This document shows positions 19,037-26,204 of a stretch of 34,680 bases of DNA, piece by piece. The stretch's first letter is position 1. Each line of letters begins with the position of its first letter. The stretch is from a virus. The notes under the pieces are model-generated. The model was not told the DNA's origin. It was given only the letters and a program-made list of their open reading frames with translations, and did no database searches. The position numbers and the translations under genes are program-made. The stretch covers positions 1 through 34,680 of IMG/VR virus record IMGVR_UViG_3300042860_002944; one strand, written 5' to 3'.

Positions 19037-19224
19037 TGAAAAAACAGAAAAAGTCCCGTGTTGAAAACGTTGGTGTCATGCTTTTTCAAGGAGTGATTGA
19101 CACCTACTACCTTACTATCCCTTATGACAAAAAGAATCGCGTGATCCCTTCCTCGGTGGAATGCGCATATAACTCCCGCTACTTTTCTCCTCAACAAACT
19201 ATTAACATGCTTCGAGCACTATAA
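19036..19224 (+). CDS. Small basic protein, 62 aa
   Basis: GTG 19036 shares its G with the polymerase stop codon and has AAAGGAG (19022-19028) 7 bases upstream, a strong ribosome site. The protein starts very basic (MKKQKKSRVENVGVMLFQGV), contains strand-like IDTYYLTIPYDKKNRVIP and ends RYFSPQQTINMLRAL. It is translationally coupled to the polymerase, so a replication accessory role is possible by position only. Its stop overlaps the next ATG by one base. No family is recognised. Confidence 0.6.
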   Translation: MKKQKKSRVENVGVMLFQGVIDTYYLTIPYDKKNRVIPSSVECAYNSRYFSPQQTINMLRAL

Positions 19225-19469
19225 TGGCGTTGCCTCTTCCAATTGATCCAGACTTTCGCAAGATGTGTGTCGAGTTTTGGCTTGATGATGTCGATGATCG
19301 TCTAGATCTGGGGCGTATGAACGACGCTGAACTCAGTTGGAAAGAAGCCAATACCATCTACCTTTCCCTTCCTGCGGGGTTCGGTGACATGGCGCTCGAA
19401 GACAGAATCTACGAACAGCGGGTAAAAATTGACAAACGCATTAACGCAACCAATGAGAACAATTTCTGA
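19224..19469 (+). CDS. Small protein, 81 aa
   Basis: An 81-aa protein overlapping its upstream neighbour by one base. It is acidic in the middle (VEFWLDDVDDRLDLGRMNDA) and helical at the end (LEDRIYEQRVKIDKRINATN). It starts MALPLPIDPDFRKM. It overlaps the next gene by 17 bases. A GGGTAAAA octamer lies inside it (19420-19427), 25 bases ahead of the tail chaperone start, so the gene may also carry a promoter. Function unknown. Confidence 0.55.
   Translation: MALPLPIDPDFRKMCVEFWLDDVDDRLDLGRMNDAELSWKEANTIYLSLPAGFGDMALEDRIYEQRVKIDKRINATNENNF
19420..19427 (+). promoter_or_regulatory. GGGTAAAA late-type element inside the 19224 gene
   Basis: GGGTAAAA lies 25 bases before ATG 19453, matching the 23-29 base spacing seen at four other virion genes. 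Confidence 0.45.
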
Positions 19470-19776
19470 CGACTCGGTACAAGCTACGCCGGCAACCAAA
19501 AAGAAACCAATGCCAAAACTAGAGACATTCACTACCACCCTGAGCGATGGTCGCGAAATCACCATTCGAGAAATGACTGGCCGTGACTTGATTTTTCTTG
19601 AGAAAGACACCAAGTCCGGTGATGTGGAAAAAGGGATGAAGGTGATCGAACGACTCATTGTAGGAGATGAGAAAATCACTTATGACGAGATTCTTGACCT
19701 CGGCGTAAAAGACTTTCGAAAACTCAGTGACCTGGTAGCTAAAGCCAACGGCACGGACGAAGAAGACCCAAACTAA
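19453..19776 (+). CDS. Tail assembly chaperone, short form (G-type)
   Basis: A 107-aa protein. The core KLETFTTTLSDGREITIREM, TGRDLIFLEKDTKSGDVEKG, then MKVIERLIVGDEKITYDEIL and KDFRKLSDLVAKANG fits phage tail assembly chaperones (Phage_TAC; lambda gpG, Mu and P2 analogues): a strand-rich start, R-[DE]-L, a helix and a final DF..L..... It helps arrange the tape measure protein during tube assembly. The N-terminus is extended (MRTISDDSVQATPATKKKPM). ATG 19453 is used; an in-frame TTG at 19429 is rejected. It ends in a slippery site that makes a longer product. Confidence 0.75.
   Translation: MRTISDDSVQATPATKKKPMPKLETFTTTLSDGREITIREMTGRDLIFLEKDTKSGDVEKGMKVIERLIVGDEKITYDEILDLGVKDFRKLSDLVAKANGTDEEDPN
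19767..19773 (+). promoter_or_regulatory. Programmed -1 frameshift site, C CCA AAC
   Basis: In the zero frame the bases are GAC CCA AAC TAA, giving the classic heptamer X-XXY-YYZ as C-CCA-AAC immediately before the stop. The -1 frame is open from 19743 through 20198. Slipping yields Pro-Lys then LTVEDQEDF. Confidence 0.8.
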
Positions 19777-20198
19777 CTGTTGAGGACCAGGAGGACTTTA
19801 CTTATTTTCTTCATTTTCCGAATGGTCCTACACTTCACTTTCGTGAGGTGACTCCAAAAGACTTTTACTTGGCTCAAGTTTTGCGACAGTCAGAACGTAG
19901 TCAGCTCGAGTTAGTCTCCCGCCTTCTACTCAACCCTGAAGTGTTAGATGCGATGACATCGACACAGTTTAGACAGAGCATGAAGTGGGTTGGTGAAACC
20001 CTGTTAGATCAAACAATCCTCACCGTGGAAAACTGGTTAGAGGTTGCTTATCACCTCTGCAAACAACGTTGGGATTCCTCAATCGACTGGCTTGAAACTC
20101 AACCAATGAGTAAGATTCAAACCATGATTGAAATCGTCAAGAAGCATGCGGAAGATCAAGAAAAAGAAATGAAGAAAAACGCTCGGAAAAAGAGATGA
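19773..20198 (+). CDS. Tail assembly chaperone, frameshift extension (T-type)
   Basis: The -1 frame downstream of the slippery site. The fused G-T product would be 248 aa (19453-20198 with one base re-read). The extension begins LTVEDQEDFTYFLHFPNGPT, then helices LAQVLRQSERSQLELVSRLL and LLDQTILTVENWLEVAYHLC, and a very basic end (EKEMKKNARKKR). A free-standing start (GTG 19848) has no ribosome site and would cut off the N-terminal part, so frameshift expression is preferred. This G/GT arrangement is conserved across long-tailed phages and requires a low frameshift frequency. The next gene overlaps by 4 bases (ATGA). Confidence 0.75.
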   Translation, partial: LTVEDQEDFTYFLHFPNGPTLHFREVTPKDFYLAQVLRQSERSQLELVSRLLLNPEVLDAMTSTQFRQSMKWVGETLLDQTILTVENWLEVAYHLCKQRWDSSIDWLETQPMSKIQTMIEIVKKHAEDQEKEMKKNARKKR

Positions 20199-20608
20199 TT
20201 CGTTTCAAAGTTACCGGCAACGGTCTCACACCCATGAACCTTAACTGGTGGCGTCCCACCAAGGAAGAGTGGGTGCCTGTTCTTCTTGACGATCACCCCC
20301 AGTTCTGGAAACAGCAGGTTGATCCTACTTACAAACGTCCTTGGGCGCGGCTAACGCCAAAATACGCCAATTGGAAAGATCAGCGTTATCCAGGCCAACC
20401 GATCCTCAGGGCAACGGGGCTTATGCAGGATCTTGCTCATATCACAGTCCGGGGAAATGTGTTTTCTGTGAAAAGCACTGACTACGGCAAGTACCAACAG
20501 TTTGGTACCTCTAAGATGCCTGCCAGACCCTGGATGGGCGTCCCTGACATCTCCCTCAAGCAAATCGTCCCGATTTCTTGGCGCAACATACTCTCTCGCA
20601 AACGTTAA
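20195..20608 (+). CDS. Tail completion / virion morphogenesis protein (Mu gpG, P2 gpS type)
   Basis: A 137-aa protein. WARLTPKYANWKDQRYPGQP, ILRATGLMQDLAHITVRGNV, VKSTDYGKYQQFGT and MPARPWMGVPDISLKQI reproduce the phage virion morphogenesis family: W..L...Y...K, IL..TG.L...I, YA..hQFG, .PARP[FW].G. These proteins finish the tail and join it to the head. Length agrees with the family (about 140-170 aa). ATG 20195 overlaps the frameshift product stop, indicating coupling in the tail operon. Confidence 0.75.
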   Translation: MIRFKVTGNGLTPMNLNWWRPTKEEWVPVLLDDHPQFWKQQVDPTYKRPWARLTPKYANWKDQRYPGQPILRATGLMQDLAHITVRGNVFSVKSTDYGKYQQFGTSKMPARPWMGVPDISLKQIVPISWRNILSRKR

Positions 20609-20610
20609 TC

Positions 20611-20967
20611 ATGTCTCGTCGCACCACTCGCACTGAAAAACCCGCACCTGCGGCCTCTGATCTAAAGGTGACTCCAGAGGAAAGCCGGATCATCAACGAA
20701 GAACCCTCGGCACCCGTAAATCTCGAAGTTGAGACTCCTTCGGAAGAACCCGTAGCCGCCCCCGAGGCGACTCCTGCTGAAGTCATTCAGACGGATGTTC
20801 GCGAAAAACTTTCGAAAAAGTCTGTTGAAGAAAACGTGTTTGTCCCTACAAATCCCGTAGCTCTTGAAAAAGCAGCCGCCCAAGTTGCACAAGAAAGCGG
20901 TTTTGAACTCACCCGTGGCACTTCGATCGGTGCTCGTCTCATCGCTAGATCTCAGAAAAGGGTATAA
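20611..20967 (+). CDS. Low-complexity protein, 118 aa
   Basis: A 118-aa protein starting at ATG 20611, 2 bases after the previous stop. The first two thirds are rich in Pro, Glu and Ala (VNLEVETPSEEPVAAPEATP) and probably disordered. The last third (ALEKAAAQVAQESGFELTRG) may be helical and ends in a basic tail. Its position between tail completion and baseplate-like genes suggests a virion or assembly role. An upstream TTG at 20578 in the same frame is less likely. No family is recognised. Confidence 0.5.
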   Translation: MSRRTTRTEKPAPAASDLKVTPEESRIINEEPSAPVNLEVETPSEEPVAAPEATPAEVIQTDVREKLSKKSVEENVFVPTNPVALEKAAAQVAQESGFELTRGTSIGARLIARSQKRV

Positions 20968-21341
20968 TGACCGTATCGTTCCCATTCCAACCGCAATTTA
21001 CCTGGAGAAAACTCGGGTATTTGGCCTACACTAGCTCTACGGATTATCGAGAGGTTCTAGAACAGAACCCACAGTGGTCGGTTTGGGAACTGCCCCCCGA
21101 GGGTTCTCAACTTCGACTTTCCCAAATCGGAAATTCTTCGGGCACCCCCGGAACTCTCTCTCAAGGGTCTTTCATCACTGGCCTTCCCGTAGGTCAATTT
21201 AGTGACGCAATATTCCCCTACTCGACTGCAGAAGAATATAACTCTGCTCTTTATCGATACACTTTGCAGGGAGTCGTAGATCGGGAGTCCCTCAACGGCA
21301 TCACATTTGACAGCACACAAGCAATCACAGGAATCCAGTAA
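20967..21341 (+). CDS. Probable tail or baseplate protein, 124 aa
   Basis: A 124-aa protein overlapping its neighbour by one base (TAATG). SSTDYREVLEQNPQWSVWEL and PPEGSQLRLSQIG resemble the part of LysM / tail X-like proteins that reads Y..[IV]...NP....... L..G..L.lP. A Ser/Gly-rich linker and an acidic C-terminal helix follow (YSTAEEYNSALYRYTLQGVV). LysM-like phage tail proteins sit at the hub or tail tip. Assignment rests on this short pattern and on its place before the sheath. Confidence 0.4.
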   Translation: MTVSFPFQPQFTWRKLGYLAYTSSTDYREVLEQNPQWSVWELPPEGSQLRLSQIGNSSGTPGTLSQGSFITGLPVGQFSDAIFPYSTAEEYNSALYRYTLQGVVDRESLNGITFDSTQAITGIQ

Positions 21342-21343
21342 CC

Positions 21344-21351
21344 GGGTAAAA
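21344..21351 (+). promoter_or_regulatory. GGGTAAAA late-type element of the sheath gene
   Basis: GGGTAAAA lies 101 bases before ATG 21453. The longer distance comes from the structured leader that follows. Confidence 0.55.
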
Positions 21352-21452
21352 GTAACCGTTGAATAACCCGAAACCCTGGCCCACGGGCACCACGATGGAA
21401 TCGCCTTCGCCATCACAGGGAGACGGAACGGAAGGATTCCCCTCATAAAAAC
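21352..21452 (+). other. Structured leader of the tail sheath gene
   Basis: CCCTG at 21374-21378 can pair with CAGGG at 21416-21420, enclosing GATGG at 21394-21398 with CCATC at 21410-21414. GGAAGGA at 21430-21436 is the only ribosome-site-like stretch, 16 bases before the ATG, so distance may be closed by folding. Confidence 0.35.
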
Positions 21453-24400
21453 ATGGCAACTTTTTCTCTCGGGACCAGTGGTGTAACTCCTGGGGCTCCC
21501 GGTGTATATATTAACGAGCAGCCTGGTAAGGTTGCTTTTGGAGGTATCGCAGATTTCAGCACAGTATATATGCTGGTTGAAACTGAGGAAGACGTACCCG
21601 TAACTCGCTTCCCCTTCAACACTCCGATTGCGATTTCCTCGCTGAATGACTATAAGGAACTGATTCGCGTCGGAACTTCAACAGTCCCGGAAAGCCGCAT
21701 CCCTCTCCTGAGCTACAACTGCGTCAATGAATTTTTCCAGAACGCAGTAACCGGTGATCTGCGCGTTGTTCGCGTTGGAACCCCCGACCAAATCGTTGAG
21801 GTCGAATTCTTTCCTTCTGCCACCAAGATCAACAGCACTTCTCTGCCCTCTTCTTTGCAAGCTGGCAACAAAGTATTCGTGCAGATGATCCTCAACGGTC
21901 AAAAACTGGTTGCTGGCGACGGCTCCACCGGCTACACCGCTGACGGCGAGTGGCTGGGTGTCCCCGTAACAATCCCCGTGTCCTACGTTGCCGGCGACGA
22001 AGCCAACAACCGTAAGATCTCGGCTGCGATTGCCGCCGCTGTTTCCGAGGCCATCGAGTCCAATCCCGCCATTCGCAGCTCCGTATATGTTCGTCGCACC
22101 GGCATGGTGAACGACCTGGATCCTTCCAGCAACTCGGAGAACAGCTACGTTACCCTGTCCTCCACAACCTTCAACGGCAACGTTTCGGTAATCACTGAGG
22201 TTCTGCCCGTCGGTAGCAACTTCGTGTTCATGCAGAATGCCTATGATGTTGGTAACATTGTCGGCGGTAGCGTATCTTTGGAGCGTGTCCCTCAGGACTA
22301 CACCCAGACCATTTCCACTGCTTTTGACGGTGTTCAAGATCAAGGTTATCTGATCACCCCGACCGCTTACGCTCAGTTTGATGCCGCTGGTCGTGCTCTC
22401 GTTGGCGCTGCTGCGGCTGCTCATTGCGAGAATAACAACTTCAAGTGGATGGCTCTGGCCGACCCCGGTCCTTTCCTGGTTACCGACATCAATGAGTATC
22501 AGGACTACACTCCTCACCAGCCTGCTGCAGACCTGGTAACCGGACTCAAGTATCTGGTGGATAACGCCATTTACGAGTGGGTTGGTACCGACGTTAGCTA
22601 CAATAAGCTCGCCTACCAGACCATCGTGTTTGGTGAGTCTGCTCAGACCGCAGTTAACCAGTCCGCCAACATTGTGGCCGGGTCATCCTCATCCACAACT
22701 AAAGTTGGTTTGCTTGACAACGCTCAGTACACCATCAACGCTGTTCCGACTGCTATCGACGGTGTATTCCAGCTCGATACCGATCAGTATTGGCCTGTAA
22801 CCCTCCCTGTACAGCAAGTTACTCTGACTGGTGCTGGCACTGGAAATGACTTCACAACCGTCAATATTCAGGGCAGCCCTGTTGTTAGCAACGTCAATCT
22901 CAACGGAACCGAAGTGTTCGTTGTTGCACCCCCGTACAACACCGCGACCGACTCCGAATATTCGCTGAACTACGTGTTTCTGGCGCTTACAGCTCAGGAC
23001 GCTTCTGCGATCTATAACTTCATCGTTCTGCAAGGTGGTACCGCAGCTTGGCTCGCCACAGCTCCTGCTGCTCCCCCGAACGGTGCTGTGTTCATGGGTG
23101 CTCCTGGCCCTGTTGCTTCCGGTGACACCGCTCTGCTGACCTACGCCGATCCTTACTGGGATCTGCCTGTAACTATCAACGGGCAAACTTCCGACCTGAT
23201 TGAGAACATCTCCGGAGCTCCCGCTGGCGTCAATACCCTCCACCTTCCCGGAACTCTTCAAGATGCCACCCAGACCTACGCCCTGAATTGGGTTTCTCGG
23301 ACCATCTTTGATCCCTCCGCAGGTCTGATTTCGGCTTATTCCGGGACAGTTGGCGTCACTGTAAATCCGGCCCAGTTTGCAGTTCCTAACCACGGTCTGA
23401 TCAGCGGTCAGAAGATTTACTTCACCCAGCCGATCACTGTTACCAACGCTGGTGCAACCTCCAACTTCGTAAGCGCCACCACCAAAATGGTGAGCAATGC
23501 CTACTATGTTCGGGTTGTAGATGCTAACACTTTTGTGCTTGCTTCTACTCAAGCCAACTACACTAGCGGCGTTTATATGGTGGTGCCCTCTGGCACATTT
23601 AGCTCCACTCCCTCGATCTTCTATTCGCAAGTTCTGGGTCGTGGCCTCACCACCATCTCTCCGATCGAACTCATTACTCTTCCGATGATTCGCGGACGCA
23701 AGTATGAGTTTGACTCCAACAGCATCTTCAACCAAGCCGCTGACGCCTCTCTTGCTCCGGCTGTTGTTGCCGGCACACCCGGTGCATCGATCTTCCTGAA
23801 TAACAGCGCTGTGATTCTGGGCGAAGACCAGATCACCCCGTATGGCGAAGACCTGTCTTCCCCTTCCCTCTGCGGTTGGCTGCCTAGCCTCAATCTGGTG
23901 GGTCCGACTACTTCCCCTGTGGCTGGCATTTTCAATGCCTACGCCACTCCGACTGTAGATCAGTTCTTCCAGCCTGAAGCTTACTTCGTGCCTGCGATTG
24001 ACCCGATTGCAGTTGGAACTTACACGACTAACGTTTCCGGTACAATCGGACCTGCAACCACTCTCTCGGTGACTGTGGCTGGTGTTGTCACTCTTCCCGA
24101 CGCTTCCTATCCCGGAATCTCCATTCCCGGTGGTTCTGGAACCGGACTGGTTGCCACTGTGACTATCAGCGCAGGTGGAACCGTGATGACCGCAACAGTA
24201 ACCAGCGGTGGTCAAGGTTATACAACTGCTGCACCCAACCTGGGTCTTGCTCTGCCTTCCGGGTTCGGTACCTCTACTGTGGATGTTACTGGCGTGAATC
24301 TGGTCGGCGGATCCGTGACTGCTGTTGCGGGCAACTCTTACGACGTTCAGCTTGGCCTGTTAAGCGGCGAATCCGCTGCTCAACTTCAAGCTACCCGGTC

Positions 24401-25469
24401 GCTCCTGGTTGGAACCTACTTTACTGTTGCTGGACCTAATGGTTTTGCTCCTGACGGAACAACTCCCGTGGTTGCCGGTGATCGTCTGGCACTCACCTAT
24501 GATGGATCCACCTATACCTGGGTGGCTGTTCCTGCCGCTACCGCTGGCGGTGATCTGACCTCTGTGGGTCAAGTGTGCTATAACTCTCAAGTTGAGCTGA
24601 TATTCACCCCTGAGCAAGGAGTTCCCTCCAATCTGTGGCGCTTTGATGCCATCACCTCCACTGAAATCATCGACGACGCTCTGCGTGGCGTTGGCTTCGG
24701 TGGCGTCCCCCAAGCTGTGTTTATCGAAGCCGGTGTTGACAACGTCAATCGCCTGCTCGACGACTCTCAGCGTTACGGTAACCCCTTCGGATTCATTGCC
24801 TATTACGGTCCGTACATCGAGAACGGTGCTGGACAGTTTATTCCTCCGTCGCCCTATGTGACTGGTGTTGCTGTTCGTCGCTACCGTGCTGAAGGTTACC
24901 AGTTCCCGCCTGCTGGCGTCAAGTACCAGCTGCGCGACGCTGTGGCCGTTCAGATTCCGGTTAGCTCGGCTCAACAGAACCTGCTCAACCCCAAGGGTTG
25001 CAACGTGGTTCGCACTCTCCCCGGATACCCCGATCAGGCGGTATTCATCTGGGGTGGTCGCACTCGTCTGCTCAATCCCGACGACGCTCAGCAGAAACTG
25101 TACCAGTTCGTCAATACTCGCGTTATTCTTAACGTGGTATATGGCTCTCTGCGTACTGCGTTCGACAGCCAGATCTTCAATGTGATCGACGGCTTCAACG
25201 TGATCTTCAACCAGATCGTACTGATTGGTAACAGCATTCTGAACCAGCTGTACGTTCGCGGTGCTCTGTTCGGTGCTCGTCCGTCCGATGCCTTCCAGGT
25301 TATCTGCGATCCTCGCATCAACCTGCCCGAAGACCTCGAGAACGGTATTGTCAATGCCAAGGTGTTCGTAACTCCGGTTCCGACACTCGAGCGCATTCAG
25401 ATCGACCTCATTCGTGTGGCTATCGGTCAAATGCAGAACGAACTCGACATCCAAGGTCTGGGTCAGTGA
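21453..25469 (+). CDS. Giant contractile tail sheath protein
   Basis: A 1338-aa protein. The N-terminus (TPGAPGVYINEQ) is the canonical sheath start, with PGVY. WMALADPGPF and a Tyr-rich loop lie near 335-385. Residues from about 1085 form the conserved sheath C-terminal domain: FGGVPQAVFIEAG, GCNVVRTLPGYPDQAVFIWG, GGRTRLL, FVNTRVILNVVYGSLR, FDPS-type FDSQIFN, RGALFGARPSDAFQVICDPR, ending AKVFVTPVPTLERIQIDLIR. T4 gp18 is about 660 aa, so roughly twice the usual length. The extra part (about 430-1080) includes Ig-like or beta-solenoid segments and a Gly-rich GGSGTG...GGQGY motif (890-930). These would decorate the outside of the sheath. It drives tail contraction during DNA injection. Confidence 0.9.
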   Translation: MATFSLGTSGVTPGAPGVYINEQPGKVAFGGIADFSTVYMLVETEEDVPVTRFPFNTPIAISSLNDYKELIRVGTSTVPESRIPLLSYNCVNEFFQNAVTGDLRVVRVGTPDQIVEVEFFPSATKINSTSLPSSLQAGNKVFVQMILNGQKLVAGDGSTGYTADGEWLGVPVTIPVSYVAGDEANNRKISAAIAAAVSEAIESNPAIRSSVYVRRTGMVNDLDPSSNSENSYVTLSSTTFNGNVSVITEVLPVGSNFVFMQNAYDVGNIVGGSVSLERVPQDYTQTISTAFDGVQDQGYLITPTAYAQFDAAGRALVGAAAAAHCENNNFKWMALADPGPFLVTDINEYQDYTPHQPAADLVTGLKYLVDNAIYEWVGTDVSYNKLAYQTIVFGESAQTAVNQSANIVAGSSSSTTKVGLLDNAQYTINAVPTAIDGVFQLDTDQYWPVTLPVQQVTLTGAGTGNDFTTVNIQGSPVVSNVNLNGTEVFVVAPPYNTATDSEYSLNYVFLALTAQDASAIYNFIVLQGGTAAWLATAPAAPPNGAVFMGAPGPVASGDTALLTYADPYWDLPVTINGQTSDLIENISGAPAGVNTLHLPGTLQDATQTYALNWVSRTIFDPSAGLISAYSGTVGVTVNPAQFAVPNHGLISGQKIYFTQPITVTNAGATSNFVSATTKMVSNAYYVRVVDANTFVLASTQANYTSGVYMVVPSGTFSSTPSIFYSQVLGRGLTTISPIELITLPMIRGRKYEFDSNSIFNQAADASLAPAVVAGTPGASIFLNNSAVILGEDQITPYGEDLSSPSLCGWLPSLNLVGPTTSPVAGIFNAYATPTVDQFFQPEAYFVPAIDPIAVGTYTTNVSGTIGPATTLSVTVAGVVTLPDASYPGISIPGGSGTGLVATVTISAGGTVMTATVTSGGQGYTTAAPNLGLALPSGFGTSTVDVTGVNLVGGSVTAVAGNSYDVQLGLLSGESAAQLQATRSLLVGTYFTVAGPNGFAPDGTTPVVAGDRLALTYDGSTYTWVAVPAATAGGDLTSVGQVCYNSQVELIFTPEQGVPSNLWRFDAITSTEIIDDALRGVGFGGVPQAVFIEAGVDNVNRLLDDSQRYGNPFGFIAYYGPYIENGAGQFIPPSPYVTGVAVRRYRAEGYQFPPAGVKYQLRDAVAVQIPVSSAQQNLLNPKGCNVVRTLPGYPDQAVFIWGGRTRLLNPDDAQQKLYQFVNTRVILNVVYGSLRTAFDSQIFNVIDGFNVIFNQIVLIGNSILNQLYVRGALFGARPSDAFQVICDPRINLPEDLENGIVNAKVFVTPVPTLERIQIDLIRVAIGQMQNELDIQGLGQ

Positions 25470-25486
25470 TTTTACTAGGGAGTCAA

Positions 25487-25768
25487 ATGTACCGGGATTT
25501 AAATCTACAAATTCCCGACTCCCTTCTCTCTACCCTCGAAGAAAAGGCAAAAAAGCAGGGTGTTTCCTTGGAAGCACTCTGCCTCTCACTTCTCTCGGGA
25601 GAAAACGACGAAGGGGGTCTGATCGACCCAAGTTATTACGAGTCTTTAAGTTTAGAGACTTTGCGTAAGGAAATTCGCAGAGTCATCGAAGGAGAACTAC
25701 CCAAAGAGGAAGTTCGTAAGCGAGTAAATGCACTAGAGTTTCAAATCTCACGGAGATACATTCGATGA
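25487..25768 (+). CDS. Ribbon-helix-helix-like small protein, 93 aa
   Basis: A 93-aa protein. Residues 4-36 (DLNLQIPDSLLSTLEEKA, then KKQGVSLEALCLSLLSG) show the strand-helix-turn-helix pattern of Arc/MetJ/CopG ribbon-helix-helix proteins, where the strand contacts DNA. A second helical part (LETLRKEIRRVIEGELPKEE) follows. GGGAG lies 5 bases before ATG 25487, a good ribosome site; an upstream GTG at 25466 is rejected. Placed between sheath and gp25-like genes, it may be a local regulator or a small structural accessory. The match is by pattern only. Confidence 0.5.
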   Translation: MYRDLNLQIPDSLLSTLEEKAKKQGVSLEALCLSLLSGENDEGGLIDPSYYESLSLETLRKEIRRVIEGELPKEEVRKRVNALEFQISRRYIR

Positions 25769-26142
25769 ACGAGGTAACTATAATGTCACCGTCGGTAAGA
25801 GGATTAACATACCCTCTTACCGTCACTAATGGAAACCTTGCAACAAGCACTGACTACGACCTGGTTACTCAGCAAATTCGAAGCGTGTTGGAAACAAGAT
25901 ATTATGAGAGAGTAATGAGGGCGAGTTATGGTATTGGGGATTACGTGTTAGAAGTTCTCGATCCGGGCCAAATTAACTCGGCAATCCAATACAGTATTTT
26001 GCAAAACGTTGAAGGTCTAAGCGAATTGAGTGTGCAAGGGGACTGGATATCAGAAGGGGAAGACGGAGTGTATAAAGTTGTGATTAACTACGCAGTCAAT
26101 GGGGCCACACAGGCACCTTTGAATTACACTTTGGCCAACTAA
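25765..26142 (+). CDS. Baseplate wedge protein, gp25-like
   Basis: A 125-aa protein. SPSVRGLTYPLTVTNGNLAT, STDYDLVTQQIRSVLETRYY, ERVMRASYGIGDYVLEVLD and INSAIQYSILQNVEGLSELS match the gp25/W-like family of baseplate wedges: a G.PF/L start, a helix with V..Q...ILlT..GeR...p.yG, and a final beta segment. T4 gp25 (132 aa) starts sheath assembly on the baseplate. Length fits. ATG 25765 overlaps the upstream stop (ATGA). A hairpin at its stop codon and a GGGTAAAA octamer separate it from the endonuclease gene. Confidence 0.85.
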   Translation: MNEVTIMSPSVRGLTYPLTVTNGNLATSTDYDLVTQQIRSVLETRYYERVMRASYGIGDYVLEVLDPGQINSAIQYSILQNVEGLSELSVQGDWISEGEDGVYKVVINYAVNGATQAPLNYTLAN

Positions 26143-26157
26143 ATCGCTGCGCGATTT
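26141..26157 (+). other. Short hairpin at the gp25 stop codon
   Basis: AAATCGC-tgc-GCGATTT, 7-bp perfect stem with a 3-base loop, overlapping the TAA of the gp25-like gene. No T-run follows beyond the arm, so termination is uncertain. Confidence 0.4.
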
Positions 26158-26173
26158 ACGAAGACTGGTAACG

Positions 26174-26181
26174 GGGTAAAA
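26174..26181 (+). promoter_or_regulatory. GGGTAAAA late-type element
   Basis: GGGTAAAA lies 23 bases before the GTG start at 26205, with TATAAA 5 bases after it (26187-26192). Confidence 0.55.
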
Positions 26182-26204
26182 TAAGTTATAAACGCTGTTG
26201 CCGT

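Noticed and set aside
22689-24215. Open frame of 508 codons on the minus strand within the sheath gene
   Set aside because: It is the antisense shadow of a strongly codon-biased gene; the translation is Ser/Gly/Arg-rich low-complexity text with no domain, and the plus-strand sheath is clear.
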